Below, piece by piece: positions 25,861 to 37,553 of a stretch of DNA of 64,000 nucleotides (position 1 is the stretch's first letter; each line of letters opens with the position of its first letter). Under the pieces are notes generated by a model. It did not search any database. It saw only the letters and a program-made list of their open reading frames with translations, and was not told where the DNA came from. Source of the stretch: Rhytidiadelphus loreus (taxonomy: Eukaryota > Streptophyta > Bryopsida > Hypnales > Hylocomiaceae); NCBI GenBank assembly GCA_947034895.1, contig OX344764.1, forward strand, positions 21,576,001 to 21,640,000, written 5' to 3'. The position numbers were made by a program, and so were the translations under genes.

Positions 25861-25880
25861 ATTGGGGGAATGTTGACGAT
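25861..25880 (+). other. Possible polypurine tract and 3' LTR start
   Basis: ATTGGGGGAA (25861-25870) is followed at once by TGTTGACGAT. A purine-rich tract next to a TG dinucleotide is how a 3' LTR begins in Ty3- or Ty1-type elements. I could not find the partner LTR or its CA end, so this is only a hint. Confidence 0.25.
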
Positions 25881-26689
25881 TTGGCTGCCTCCCGCTATCG
25901 GAACACCGTGAAACTTATTGTAGCGCGTTATTAACATAAAAGATGCTAATCTAATTTTTAGTGAGAATTTATCGTAGCCTGGATAATTTATATGAATTTC
26001 TCGTCGTGGCTTTTGGCGATTGACCGCTTATAAAAAGATCCTTTGGAGATTAGAAAAAACCAAGACTTTTGGAGGAAATTCTCATGGAATTTCCCAAGCC
26101 ATGTACTAGTCTTGAGTCAATCTGGCACACAGTCGGTGGCTAGGTGAAAAATCGACTTCTCTTGAATTATTGGCAGTCAGGGAATCTTTCACACGTGAGG
26201 GAATCTTTGACGAATTGATTTTGCCATGAACTCTTTGACATGTTCCTAATCCAAAAGCACTATCCGGCGGCCGTGAATTCCTCCGTGTGGCTTGTCTTGG
26301 AAAAGTGACACCTGCAAACTAACAATTGGGGTTCCTAATATTTTGTCGATGAAACGGGGAAACTGGAACATATCTTTGGAGATTTATGTAGGGATCTCTC
26401 TAACTTTTAGGATCAATTTTTAGCCTATCATAGTCACATGCACTGGATTTGGGCTCTTTCGGGTAAGTTCCCAGTGATCCGATTGTTTCCCACCACTTTC
26501 GGATTTAAACCTATATACAAGTGGGGTTTGTAGGTATTCTAAGGGTAAAAGGCTATTTATGACCAAACGCTATACTGGTACGTGACATACCTATTTTGGT
26601 TCTACACTCTTTTGGGGGGGGTTTGTATAATATTATGCCTTAATTTGCAACAAACTAAAAAAATGAAAACTATGAGTTCCAAGTGACGA

Positions 26690-27042
26690 ATTTGAAGCTT
26701 ACAACATGCGAATTTCCTTGTGAAGGTTAGTGCCAATGCCTATGGTCTGACTGAATTTGGCGTGCGATCTCACTCTCTTGGAAAATAAGTTCACAAATGG
26801 ATACGATGAGGGAGCAAGGGTCCTCTATGTTTCATTTGCAGATGAGCAAGGCAAAACTACTGAGTTCACTTCATCCGAGAAAGAAGCGTGGGGGCCCCTA
26901 TAAAATGTTGTAAATGATCAATTCATCATGCAGCACACGAGCAACCAAAAGCTGGGGCATTTAGGGAATTCTAAGTTTTTCATCTGTGATGGGAATCACA
27001 GACAAATTGCCTAGATGAATCACATTTCTCGCCTTCATTGAA
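26690..27042 (+). pseudogene. Old fragment of a ParB-like domain gene
   Basis: The plus reading gives RLVPMPMV, then FTNGYDEGARVLYVSFADEQ, GKTTEFTSSEKEAWGPL and HLGNSKFFICDGNHRQIA-stop-MNHISRLH. It lines up block by block with the ParB-like exon of the large transposon gene (52800-53150: RLVPMPVV, EFVHGYRERATVFYVSTTNE, NLKFFVCDGNHRRIAWMSHI). Stops and small length differences show it is dead and much older than the copy at 52 kb. No methyltransferase part was seen downstream. Confidence 0.75.
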
Positions 27043-29644
27043 ACGACTAATAATCTTTGGAATATTAAAATAAAAAGCCATTAAAAAATTGGCAAGGGAA
27101 TACTACTACTATTCATTGAAAACTTAGAAAATTTAATTAAATTATACAATTTAAATTAAATCCCTAAGTCCAAAGGATCATTTCCAATTGCCAAAACTAA
27201 CAAAATGTGACTTTTAGATAGGTTTAGAACAATAATTCAACAACGAATTATCCAATTCTCACTAAAATTTCGCAATTTCATGAAAGACGATGGAGGACCA
27301 TGGAGAAATGATCATGATGGTGTGTTGTGATGACGGATCCATTGACGGTTTCAATACCGAGGTATGATTTCTAACTTTGTATTTTGAATTTGCTTTTCAT
27401 TAAAATTCACCATTAACAATTAGAATACCAATTGCTAGTTAAAGTTTAAAACTCACCTAATTAAAAATTGTGGAAGTAATAAAAGGATGAATTTTGAATT
27501 AATTTGGATAAAGAATATTAATTTCATCCAAAAAGAATCTCAAAAAGAATCTAATTTGATTTAGGAATATAGGGAATAATAGAATATTTGGGAAAGTTAA
27601 AACCTCATTTATCCCTTTACTTTATGAAAAACTTATTGAAGGAACGAATTCCATCCAACTAAGAGGAATTTTTCATCCATCCATACGTTTTTATCTAGAC
27701 GTCCTAAATTCTTGCTTTTTACCTTAATAGAAAGATAGTTCATAACTTTCTTCATAAAAATACTAAAAATCCAAAAAAACTACTAAATTTAGAATAAAAA
27801 CTTAAAAATAAGATTAATCAATGAATAATTAGGAATATTCTGAGGAAATAACTAAAAAATCTTTTGAGACTAGAATCATTTAAGAAATCTTTTGGAGATT
27901 CCAAAACCAACTTTTACTTTAAAATTACTTTAAAGGAGTAAAGTGTGGATGAAGTTTGACTTAATTTTGGATGGAAAATCTTAAAATAGGTCAAAACTAG
28001 GGTTTCTCTCAAAATAATCATAGTTAATATAGTTAACAACTTAATCCTAAAATTTAGATTTATTTTAAATTCATTTGCTATTTTTAGTCAACGGATGAAG
28101 TTTTAAGGATAGCATTAGGGACAAATTTCATCCATCAATATCTTTTGGTAGGAATATCATAATTCAATTTTCTTTACCATTTTAGGAAGGGCAAAGTGCA
28201 TTCTATCAATTAGCTTAGATAGATTTTTACATTAGATTAGGATTCACTTATTTATCAAGGTCTTGAATCTTTTAACATTTAGATTGATTTGAAGCAGTTA
28301 GAATTAGAATATAATCATAACAAACAAAGTGTCTATTGTTTGGAAGGCCAAATAATACTACGTTTAGAATTCACCCCTATAAATTACTAACTTATGCTGC
28401 TAGAAATTGTGTGCAATTTTCTAACTTGAGGGTGGAGTTAGAAACACTCATAGGTGGGTTTTAAGTACTGTAGATCCGGGGATGAAAAATGCGGATCAGA
28501 CCATTTTCATAACGGCACCCTACTTCCTAGCCCAAAAAAATAGGTCGTAGGTGCTCTGGTTCTAGTAACCTTCTAGATTCCGGAATCCAGTTCAGTAAGG
28601 TATTTTCCGGATTATACTTATCCAGATCAGACTATTCAGAAATTGTGTTTTAACTGTACCTATTTTTATCCGTCTATATTGAAAACCAAAAAAAAATTAG
28701 TCTATACTAGTCCTATAGTATCCTACCACCATGTCTAGATGATTTTCGTACTCCCACACTGGTCAACCCACCGCTAAGTTTTAAATTCTTGTAAAATTCA
28801 ATGTCGATCTTAATTCTGGTACTTGGAAATGTCGGAATGTCGGAATGTCTTCAAATTTGATTGGACTCTTTACTGGCACACAAAATACTATCCTAATTTT
28901 CAGTGTGATTTTACCACAACATTTGTAATTTCTAAGAATTTACGAATGCATTTTTAAGTGGTTGACTTCCCATGGAGTCATTGTGGAGTGTTGTAAAATC
29001 TCGAAACTTTTGGGCATTCTTCTACAAGATATCCATCAACTAAGGGCAAAACCAAATCTCCAATAAGGATGCTATTTTTAGCATTTTTTGATAATTTCCA
29101 CCCGGGGGAAAAATTATTCTTGATATCCGGGGAATCTTGGATGATCGGCCTTCAATTTAACCTCACGGCATGCTTTGACCTAGAAAAGCACCTCTCTGTA
29201 TTTTCCAATCATCATTTCCTCCATCTTGGTCTCTAAATGATTTATATTCTCAAAATTATCTACAAACAACAAACTCAATTATTTCAAATTAGATTTTGAC
29301 TGACTGTAACTAGACTCTATTATTTAGCCAGTTTGTTACATGCGTACTTATAGATGTTGTATCACATGAATGAAATACTAGGATTGGCTAACTCTCATAT
29401 CTTTTCTTCGCTTGGAATTACTTATTAACTACCTAATTTCACTAATAAGACCTAAAAGTAGTGAAAACATAAAGTTCTACATGTTTCACGCATTTAAGGC
29501 CATTCCTCACTACTTTGGTAATAAGGACTTCTACCAAAACTCTCAATAATTCTTTTTTTTATGTGTTTTTTCATAAAATTAATCTAAAATCTATCTAAAA
29601 ATTGCAAAAAATAAGTTCAAAGTTCCGAGTGCCAACTTGAGGGC
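27043..29644. other. AT-rich intergenic DNA, no gene seen
   Basis: About 2.6 kb without open frames of note. Short GC-richer islands near 28490-28640 and 29100-29170 show no recognisable motif. Confidence 0.5.
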
Positions 29645-29647
29645 TCA

Positions 29648-31016
29648 TGCGACTTGTTGTTCTGCAGAGGTATGGCCACTATTATTATGGCCTAACTGAT
29701 AGGCATGCATTCCAAAAACTTTGTGAGATGGCAATGTATTGTAGTAAATTAGACATTGATGATTTATGCCATGAAAAATCACCATATCTTCCAAGTTAAT
29801 AGTGTCCACATAACCTGCAAATTCCAAATCTAGACTCGGAGTCCACACCCTCAATTGAGGGCAATGCGAGAGTCTCAAAGGTGGGTTAAAAAAACCTTGA
29901 TGACGAGGTTGCTACTAATCTCGGCATCAATGAATTTGGGACAAACACCAATATTGTCCGAGGAGGAAATGTGGAAGTAAACAAGGAGGACTTCCATGTA
30001 CAAAACCAGGGCTCTGAATCTGCGTCCAAGGAAATTGAAGATTCGAGAGCGGATACGTGGAAGAAGAAGAAGAAGACCAAAAAGAAGTTTGTGGAGGAGA
30101 TCATACCGGACATCATCATCAACGATGTGGAGGACTCCTATTTCGATATGGAAGGCTTTAGCTATGATGGTCCGGATGTTGATGACCCAGGCCCCTTATG
30201 GGCAACCTATAGGTTGAACACATCTGCTGAGTCACATCCTGGCCGTGTTTTGAATCAAGGGATCCTTCAGACCCAACTCAAGTTCCTCTCCGTCTTGTGA
30301 AGAAAGAACTTAAGGATTTTTAGAGGTAGAGAGATGAGAGGAAGGCCTTCAAGAGGGCAAAAGAGGGAAGAAGACGAGCAGAGGAGCTAGCGGAGAAGGA
30401 GGCATTGAAGAAGGAGCTTAAGAAATTGCATGAAGAGAATGTTTCTCTGAAAACATGATCACAAACCCCTTCTGCCTCACAACCTTATGCGCATGACACT
30501 AGTGGTGCTTCAAAAGCCTCAAGTCAGCAGACAATTGATTTGAACACTGAGAGTTATCTTCGAGGCGAAGATGACCATCTACCTCAGCCTCATGTCCAAG
30601 AGGATACTACTCTCCCTTCCCCTCCTCCAATGGAACAAGACTAGGGGCCCTCTCTTCTAATAGATAGACTAGATCAACAGATCCAAGAAGAATTTACTCC
30701 CTCTAGAACTGGGACAGAGGGAACTAATACTATTGTGGATTATCCTCGAGGCGAGGATAAGGTTAGTCAACCCCTTGGTTTGGAGGCACAAACGGAGTCG
30801 GTCCTAGAATCACAAGAAGAGGATGACGTTGTTTCAGATTTCATCCCCCCTCTAACTGTAAGGCTAGTACCCGAGTTGGAAGTGGAGTTTGAAAATCTCT
30901 CGGACAACGATGAAGAGACTCTAGACCACGGGGATTATTTGGATGGCAATGCTGAAAACTTGGAGTTCGGTCAAGTACACTATTTTCCATCTTCAGACCC
31001 CTACAATTATTCATGA
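29648..31016 (+). pseudogene. Decayed protein gene with coiled-coil and acidic segments (unidentified)
   Basis: A plus-strand reading continues through several stops and one frame change. It goes from MRLVVLQRYGHYYYGLTDRH through DDLCHEKSPYLPS, a Lys/Glu-rich stretch, DGPDVDDPGPLWATYRLN and a charged helix (KAFKRAKEGRRRAEELAEKE) to acidic, Pro-rich text ending SSDPYNYS at 31016. The words YLRGEDDHLPQP and YPRGEDKVSQP repeat a RGED motif. I do not recognise the family. It lies upstream of, and on the same strand as, the HAD-domain remnant, so both may be parts of one former transposon-borne gene (inference). Confidence 0.5.
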
Positions 31017-31528
31017 GTCTATCTAATATGATGTGATGGACGTTTGTTTTGGCTTCCATCATGTCCATACTTCTAGTGAAAGGCTACCACTCTATGTCGA
31101 TTCATTCTGTCTGACAGGAGGGAGTGTGTCACAGTCTCTAATTGTAAGGTATGGACGGACTACCACTCTATGACAACATTTTGTAGCATAGTGTAGATAC
31201 CGGAACGGACTATAGTTGGTACTTGTATACAATCGACTAGTGATCAGCAAAACCATTAGATCCGGTGTATCATAAATTATTTTGAAATAAATATACGTGA
31301 CACTTTTCTTCAATGGATATAGTGTCTAATGAATTGATATTGTTTATGTTTGTTCCTAGTGCAAAAACTTAGAAGTGTGCACTACCTATTGGCATTTAAA
31401 CAATCACTTAACGGAGAGGTTCAACAATCGCTTAGTGGGGTTCAATGCTTTTCACTGTTTTATAGATCGTCTGATTCTGCCTTTGAACATGTAGCTACAT
31501 CTCTTTTTTGTTTTGTTTGATGATGTAG

Positions 31529-31776
31529 GAACGGAAGGTCGCAGAAAGAAAGTGCCGCGGAGTGTGTTTTTGTTAGTGGTCCAACCACGACAAAAATGGT
31601 TGAACATCATGTTCGATTTGAACGGAGTACTGTGTGAGAGTGTGGGCTAAAGGCCCTATAAAAGAAAAAAAAAACATTACACAGTCCAAGATAATATATT
31701 CTTCAATCGAACCCCCATTCTCATTGGGACGAAGGCCGTTTTCGTTTGTCCCAATGTCCACAAGTTATTAGATGAG
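31529..31776 (+). pseudogene. FCP1/NIF-type HAD phosphatase domain remnant, 5' part
   Basis: After a plausible acceptor (TGATGTAG at about 31521-31528) the frame reads KWLNIMFDLNGVLCESVG, then, after one stop, IFFNRTPILIGTKAVFVCPN and VHKLLDE up to 31776. FDLNGVL fits HAD motif I (DxDGxL-like; here DLNGVL). The frame breaks at GAT GAG, the insertion site of a CACTA-type element with TSD GAG, and resumes at 34250. In this family the domain removes phosphate from proteins such as the RNA polymerase II tail; this copy is dead. Confidence 0.6.
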
Positions 31777-31785
31777 CACTACAAT

Positions 31786-32010
31786 CACTATAAGAAACCC
31801 ATGTTTTTTGTGACGAGCCCTGATTTTTTCTGACACATTTTTTTAATGTCTAAGTTGACATTTAGCTGTTTTTATGTTTTCCATGACATCCAAATGATTT
31901 AATGAACATCATTAAAAACATAAAAACAGCTAAATATCAACTTAGACATCAAAAAAAATGCGTCAGAAAAAATCAGGGCTCGTCACAAAAAACATGAGTT
32001 TTTTCTAGTG
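31786..32010. mobile_element. Palindromic CACTA-type MITE, 225 bp, nested in family B
   Basis: CACTATAAGAAACCCATG at the left and CATGAGTTTTTTCTAGTG at the right are the ends of long, nearly complementary arms of about 100 bp each. A 3-bp target duplication AAT flanks it (31783-31785, 32011-32013). It landed 9 bp inside the terminus of the family B element, splitting its terminal repeat. Confidence 0.85.
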
Positions 32011-32289
32011 AATAAAAGTAGTATTTTATGACTACAAAATATGATTGTAGTGAGTCATAAAATCGAAAAATATGACTCACACAGAAATCACTATAGATGA
32101 CTTAGAGTATGATTGGATCCAGTCATTACCGACGAGTCGCTTCGGATATAAGTCATATTTTGAGTCATATGGGTTGGGTGTATAATTAGCCATGATTAGC
32201 CTTTTTTTTTGCCAATGTGGCGTATACGTTGACTATCCTTGGGGGCTTGACTTTTTCTTGAGCTATCCGGGCAAAAAAAAAATCCTACG

Positions 32290-32700
32290 CGGCATATGAC
32301 TCCGTTTAGTCATATTTTTGGCTGACGTGGAATATGACTGTGGTGAGTTATGTTTTGGTTGACATGGAATATGACAGCGATGAGTCATATTTTGGAAAAT
32401 GTGGAATATGACTACAATGAGTCATATTTTTTGTTCATGTGGAATATGACTGTGATGAGTCATTTTTTTTGTTGATGTGAACTGTGGAATATCACTCTTA
32501 TGAGTCATATTTTCTACTATGTGGAAAATAACTTTTATTAGTCATAATTTGGATGATGTAGAATATGCATATGACTCTTGTGAATCATATTCTTTACTAA
32601 TGTGAAATATGACTCTTGTGAGTCATATTTTTGATTACATGATAATTAATGTAATTGTCATTAGTAATTTTATGATTAATTGTAGTCATATTTTGGGATG
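32290..32700. repeat. Subterminal AATATGACT/AGTCATATT tandem array of family B, copy 2
   Basis: Units of about 38-45 bp of the type GTGGAATATGACT...TGAGTCATATTTT, each with a small palindrome, recur many times. Arrays like this near both ends are typical of CACTA elements, where transposase accessory proteins bind them. The same array is seen at 38332-38690. Confidence 0.8.
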
Positions 32701-33539
32701 TGTAAGGTTACATTTTGACACACATAAGTATGAGCATTATATGACTATAACTAATTATATTTTGACCAATATATTTTGTGAAATGTAACTCAAGCAAGTG
32801 GTATTTTGAAAAAATTGAGAGTCATGTTTTAAAAATTTGCGTGCAGTTTGTGATTGGGATGATTGAAGTCCAAAATAGCTTTAATTACAAACTACAATTA
32901 CATTTTTCATGCATTTTAAATGGACATGAGACATTGCAATTATATATCAAAATGATTTAACAATTGCAAAAAACACTTCATGTAGTTAAAAACACATACA
33001 CATGATTTTAGAGATATAGATGAGACAATCATATTAGAAAGGGAGAATGCAAGAAGGAATGCAACTCTTTTCATCGACATTTATTAGCCAACAATACAAA
33101 ACATATATATCACAATGAATCACTCACAAAACTCAATAGGGCCTATATTCCTTACAATAATGTGAAGATGGCTCTATTGGGTTGCAAGTAACCTCCAACA
33201 ACTTTGTTTCAACTTTTGGTACCTGCATATACAATTAAAGAAATAGAAGGTTAATTTTTAGTGAATGAACAACAAAGCTCAACTTTCTAAAGTTTACAAC
33301 AACACAAAATATGTAGCACAAGTTTAGAGTAGGGAGAATAAAAATGGTGATGAAGGAAAGAAGAAGAAAAAAGTGGCAAGTGCTAAAAGAGAACAACAAA
33401 CAAGAGTTAAGAAGCAACAAGAAATAACAACTAAGAGGCAATAAGAAACAAGTGTTAAAAGGCAACAAAAAAAAATGAGAAATAAGAACTAAAAAGCAAT
33501 AAGAAGAAACAAAAAGAAAGAATTAAAAAAAAAAAAGTT

Positions 33540-33935
33540 AAAATACAAGAAGAAGAAACAAGATATATAAACTAAAAAGCAACAAGAAGTAAGAGCTAAG
33601 ATGCAACAAGAACTAAAATGCAACAAAAACCAATAACTAAGAAGCAAAAGACAACAAGTAACAACAAGTTAGAGCTAAGAGACAACAAGAAACAACAACT
33701 AAGAAGTAAGAACAAGAGCTAAGAGATAACAAAAGGCAAGGAAGAAGAGCTAAGAGAAGTGGTGGCTAGGGTTTCAAACCCTTAAAGAAGTGGCGGCTAG
33801 GGTTTCAAAATCCTAAAGAAATGATGGCTAGGGTTTCAAAACCCTAAAGAAATAACGGCTAGGATTTCAAAGCTCTAAAAAAATGGTGATTAGGTTTGAA
33901 AATCCAAAAAAAAAATTGGCTAGGATTTCAAAATT
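33540..33935 (+). repeat. Short tandem repeats inside family B copy 2
   Basis: Purine-rich AAGAAACAACAACTAAGAAG-like words fill 33400-33740. At 33750-33935 there are about five units of GGCTAGGGTTTCAAAACCCTA with spacers. The latter contain AGGGTTT but are not telomeric. Counterparts are at about 39240-39640 and 39690-39880 in copy 1. Confidence 0.75.
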
Positions 33936-34246
33936 TTAAACTATGACTAGTCTATATTTTTTTTGGGCTACCCCAAAATAAAAAATGTCACTCCCATGAA
34001 AATATGACTAGAAATATGACTCAACGTTCCCCAAATATGTTCTCTACGTTCTCTATGAAATATTTAAGTGTTTTCAATCAGCGTATAATATACGCTTGTG
34101 AAGTACAAGGCTTAAAAAAGACTAGCAATCATATTTACAGTCATATTTCTCCTTAGGTATTGCCATCCAAAAATATGATTGTGAGCAGTTGCCAGTCATC
34201 TTCAGTCATATTTCTACAGTCATAAAACACTGCTATTGTTGTAGTA

Positions 34247-34639
34247 GAGGCTTCAAGGATTTCAAATTGCATTGTAGTTTGGAGCTCCATATTCAAAAAG
34301 ACAGTGGAGCTCATCACTAGTTTTCTGTTCTAGAATTGCAAGGCTCTCTTCTACATCCTAGGTCAAAACAACTACAGAAGGGTAGAAATCTCCGAAGGAA
34401 AATTTCTTTATTAGGTTGGGAGTCCGTGGAAGAATCTGCTCTTTATAGTGCTTAAAGAAGAATTGTTTCTAGACCCTCATGATTCCATCTTCTTTAACAG
34501 TGACAATACTATTCTCATTGACAATTCTCCACAAAAGGGCGTCCTCAATGAGAATGGGAATTGCATATATGCCTTGAGAGTTGGAACCATGATATGCGTA
34601 GAGACAAAGTGCTCTTGGGCAGTCTCATTTCATGATTGA
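34247..34639 (+). pseudogene. FCP1/NIF-type HAD phosphatase domain remnant, 3' part
   Basis: Removing 31777-34246 and one GAG copy joins LLDE to ASRISNCIVVWSSIFKKTVE in frame. The sequence goes on with LITSFLF-stop-NCKALFYILGQNNYRRVEIS and ends with DPHDSIFFNSDNTILIDNSP QKGVLNENGNCIYALRV. VVWSS fits HAD motif II and TILIDNSPQK fits the TVLVDDSPYK motif III of FCP1/NIF phosphatases; the second Asp is Asn here. Two internal stops (TAG) and one at 34637 show decay. Confidence 0.65.
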
Positions 34640-34977
34640 AGAGACTACACGAGGATTGTCCACTCGGCCGCCTTTGTGAGTTCATAGAGTGGCACCCTTG
34701 TCCGCATCCAACGTTAAGGCCGAACATATATTGTAATAAATGAGGATGTCCGCCAAGGCATTCAAGTCTTGATTTGTGTTGTGGGGCTTGAATCTAGTGA
34801 TTGGATAAGAGAGACGAATTGAAGGAAGAAATAGACTTCTCTGTGTCACGGTCAATCATAGAACTTGTTGTACATTATTTTTGTGAATACGGATTTTTAT
34901 GTACATTTCATTCATATGTATTAGTAAAATTTTGAAATTTGATCAAGGTTTTTGGCCTCCTTCAAGGGTATTGAATT

Positions 34978-35004
34978 GTATTGTATTGTATTGTATTGCT
35001 TTTT
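34978..35004 (+). repeat. (GTATT)n microsatellite
   Basis: Several perfect repeats of a 5-bp unit (TTGTA) just after the HAD-domain remnant. Confidence 0.85.
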
Positions 35005-35404
35005 CAGGTGTATTGTATTGTTCAATATATGCTTGTCTTCTATATTGAGTTATCTTTGGGTCGAGGATAATTGTACAAAAATGGGCATTTGCTTTCAGGT
35101 CGGAGGATCCGTTCTACACTTGCTCCAACAAAGACAACCATTGATAAGGAGTTTGTTGTTTGGATTAGATGTGTTACTTTCGATGAGGTCTGACTTAATT
35201 GGAGGGAGCTTCGTTTCGTCCTCCTATTCTAGACCTTACCATCTAGGCTTGGCCACGGATGCAGCTTCGGTGGCCATCGACTTCTTGAAGGAAAATGTAG
35301 AGAAAGGCGTGGTAGATAGCCTACCTAGTTGGGGTCCAGTGGGGACCCCGATTTGCTCATCGTCGTCGATGAAGAGGACTAGCTCCATCCCAATTTGATT
35401 GCGT

Positions 35405-36035
35405 TCACAATCGCCACCTTTGTGAACCCTGAACACCCCGCACATGAAATTGTTTCCGGTGACGAAGAGTGGGATATGGATCCTCATCTCAAGGATGGAG
35501 TTTTGTTGCCATCAACAATTGCACATCACGTTGTCTAGAGTGAGGAGATCAATATAGTTCCTAGGGAAGGGGATTGTATAAATAAGGTCCCATTGGGTGT
35601 ATGCAATGCACGGCAGGTTTCGGGCCTTGTAGAAATTCCTAGCTCTCTCCCCTCCAAATCCATGGGCAAGGTATCTTTGCCTTCCAATATACCTATTTTC
35701 CATAGAACAACTCTTCAAGACTTGCGGTGGTCAAATTACACACAATCGACTACAACGGTCGATCCGTACATAAGCACTATGAATAGATCGATACCACGGC
35801 TACCTCCTCAAGGTTCTAGGTCTCTTTCAAATACCGAGATTTTGCGACTTGAATGAAAGTGGAAGAGAGAGGCCAAAGACTTAATGATGATGAGAATATT
35901 AAATACTTTTACTAAAATAGTGCATCGCCCAAGCCTTCTCGATGCAAGGATATCTTCAAAGGATTGGCCAAGTTAAAAGCCTTGGAGGCGGTCAAGGAGA
36001 CAACAAATAGCAATTCTTCCACCAAGAGTGATGGT
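35405..36035 (+). pseudogene. Decayed coding remnant, unidentified
   Basis: A plus-strand reading with few stops: EIVSGDEEWDMDPHLKDGVL, REGDCINKVPLGVCNARQVS, LVEIPSSLPSKSMGKVSLPS, NIPIFHRTTLQDLRWSNYTQ, then Ser/Pro-rich text. It may be the end of the same former gene as the HAD remnant. No family recognised. Confidence 0.35.
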
Positions 36036-37306
36036 TAGCTAGCTGAGTGATCCTTGTTTTTAATCGTCTTTGCTTTTTGGAAGGATCATTACTATTAATA
36101 AAATTGTCATTCATATACACAAACCAATTTTTACCAAAGGCGAGTATTCTTTGTGCACATAGCCTCTACATTTTTACACTAAGACATTCAATCATTAGAA
36201 TAACTAAGATTAAATTTACCAGGATTTCATTGCCTAGGAAGTGAAGTATATGGAGAAGTGAGACAAATTGATTCAAGTAAATTCATGTTCTTTGATGTAA
36301 AGAGATCCACTTTTATAAATATCACATCTTGTTAAACAACTCATGTGGAGTTGCCTATTTTTATCTTAGCCATCAACAACTTATCTTTGAATAGAGGGGT
36401 CTTAAGTTCTCAAAATGACCATTTTGATTCAATTAATGAATATGGCCTTTTATATCTCTATGTAGAGACTACATGTACAGAGATTGTGTTTGACATGTCC
36501 ACACTATTTAATGAATGCTGTGAATTTGTACAAATCGGGTTGTGGTATTCTGGAATTTTGCATTTGTATACATGTTTTGTATATCAATGTGTTCTTTTCT
36601 TGTGGTTCTAGGCATGAAATTCTTTGTGAGTTTTTGGTTTGTAGTACTTGTAGAACTCTTATTTCATTGGAAAACTCTCATTTTAATAAATATGATGTTA
36701 ATTGAAAATTTTCTTTTTGAGGCTAAAATTACCAATATTCTTTGATTTATAGATATTTGCAAAGCAAAATCTTCAAAATCTATATTATACAAATGTTAAA
36801 GAACAAATATAAGAATCTTAAAAATTATAATGGATGAAAAAAATGATGGATTTTTGTGTGTATTTTGAGATGTGTTTATGTTTATCCATTATTCAAAATT
36901 TGAATAATGGTCCTTTAGGGTTTAATTCATATTCAACTTCTAGCCCAAAACTATCTAAAAACAATTTTGAAAGAAAGTTTCCAAATTCCTAAATCTTAAC
37001 AATGCAATTTTTTTCCAAATTTTTTTTAATATTTCAAAACTAATACATACATAAGAGTTTCCTACAAATTGATTTGTATGATTTCATTTCATAAGAATCC
37101 ATTAGAAAACTTGTTTTAAGATGATAATTTATGCAATAAATGCTCTATGTCTACAACGTGCACTAAAAACTCTAGTCCTAGTTCTAAAGACACTAGCATA
37201 TGCGTAGTTTGAAACACCTTGGATTTAAATTGTAAATAAATTATATTTTGAAATTAGGTTTTATTGTACAATTATAGGACACACATTAGGGTTATCCTAA
37301 AGTCAT
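36036..37306. other. AT-rich intergenic DNA, no gene seen
   Basis: The overlapping plus frames at 36345-36745 are Cys/Phe/Leu-rich products of T-rich DNA without a motif. Nothing else is visible before the CACTA terminus at 37307. Confidence 0.45.
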
Positions 37307-37354
37307 CACTAGTAGAAAATTCAACGACCAAACTCACTTTTATCCTAAAGTCAT
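37307..37354 (+). repeat. 48-bp tandem duplication of the CACTA family A terminus and its flank
   Basis: TATCCTAAAGTCATCACTAG followed by TAGAAAATT occurs twice, 48 bp apart, so the terminus (CACTAGTAGAAAATT) appears at 37307 and again at 37355, each preceded by CAT. The unit includes host flank (TATCCTAAAGT), so this is a local duplication after or during insertion and not two elements. Confidence 0.75.
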
Positions 37355-37488
37355 CACTAGTAGAAAATTTAGCCTCCAAATTTACAAATTTGTTGATTCT
37401 TCTTTAATTTTCTTTTTAGAAATAATTTTTTTCAAAGCACCTAGGTGGCACCACCATGCAGGCACCGCCTAGTTGGCACCACCATGCG

Positions 37489-37553
37489 CATGGGCAATGG
37501 GATTTGAACCTTGCAAACCTTGGCTAAGGGTGCAAGGATCTATCCATTGCACC
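37489..37553 (-). repeat. tRNA-like sequence in CACTA family A, copy 2
   Basis: The counterpart of 6681-6745: on the plus strand GGGATTTGAACCTTGCAAAC and, downstream, ATCCATTGCACCAT. B-box-like and A-box-like parts remain but are more diverged than in copy 1. Not a functional tRNA. Confidence 0.5.

Larger units (their letters stand above)
31777..34246. mobile_element. CACTA-type element, family B copy 2 (2470 bp including a nested MITE)
   Basis: The left end CACTACAAT (31777-31785) is followed by a nested 225-bp MITE and its AAT duplication. The text then continues AAAAGTAGTATTTTATGAC. The right end is CATAAAACACTGCTATTGTT followed by GTAGTA at 34246. The outer target duplication is GAG (31774-31776, 34247-34249). 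Subterminal tandem palindromic motifs with ATGACT/AGTCAT cores fill 32040-32700, and further copies lie at the right end. The interior has arrays of short repeats but no gene. The element is closely related to 38055-60118 and keeps the unoccupied version of the site where the 19.9-kb element sits there. Confidence 0.8.

Noticed and set aside
25871..28400. A complete LTR retrotransposon
   Set aside because: Only a purine tract and a TG start are visible; no second LTR, primer-binding site or pol gene was found.
33750..33935. Interstitial telomere repeats (AGGGTTT)
   Set aside because: The AGGGTTT words are part of longer, diverged units with spacers (GGCTAGGGTTTCAAAACCCTA); no run of TTTAGGG.
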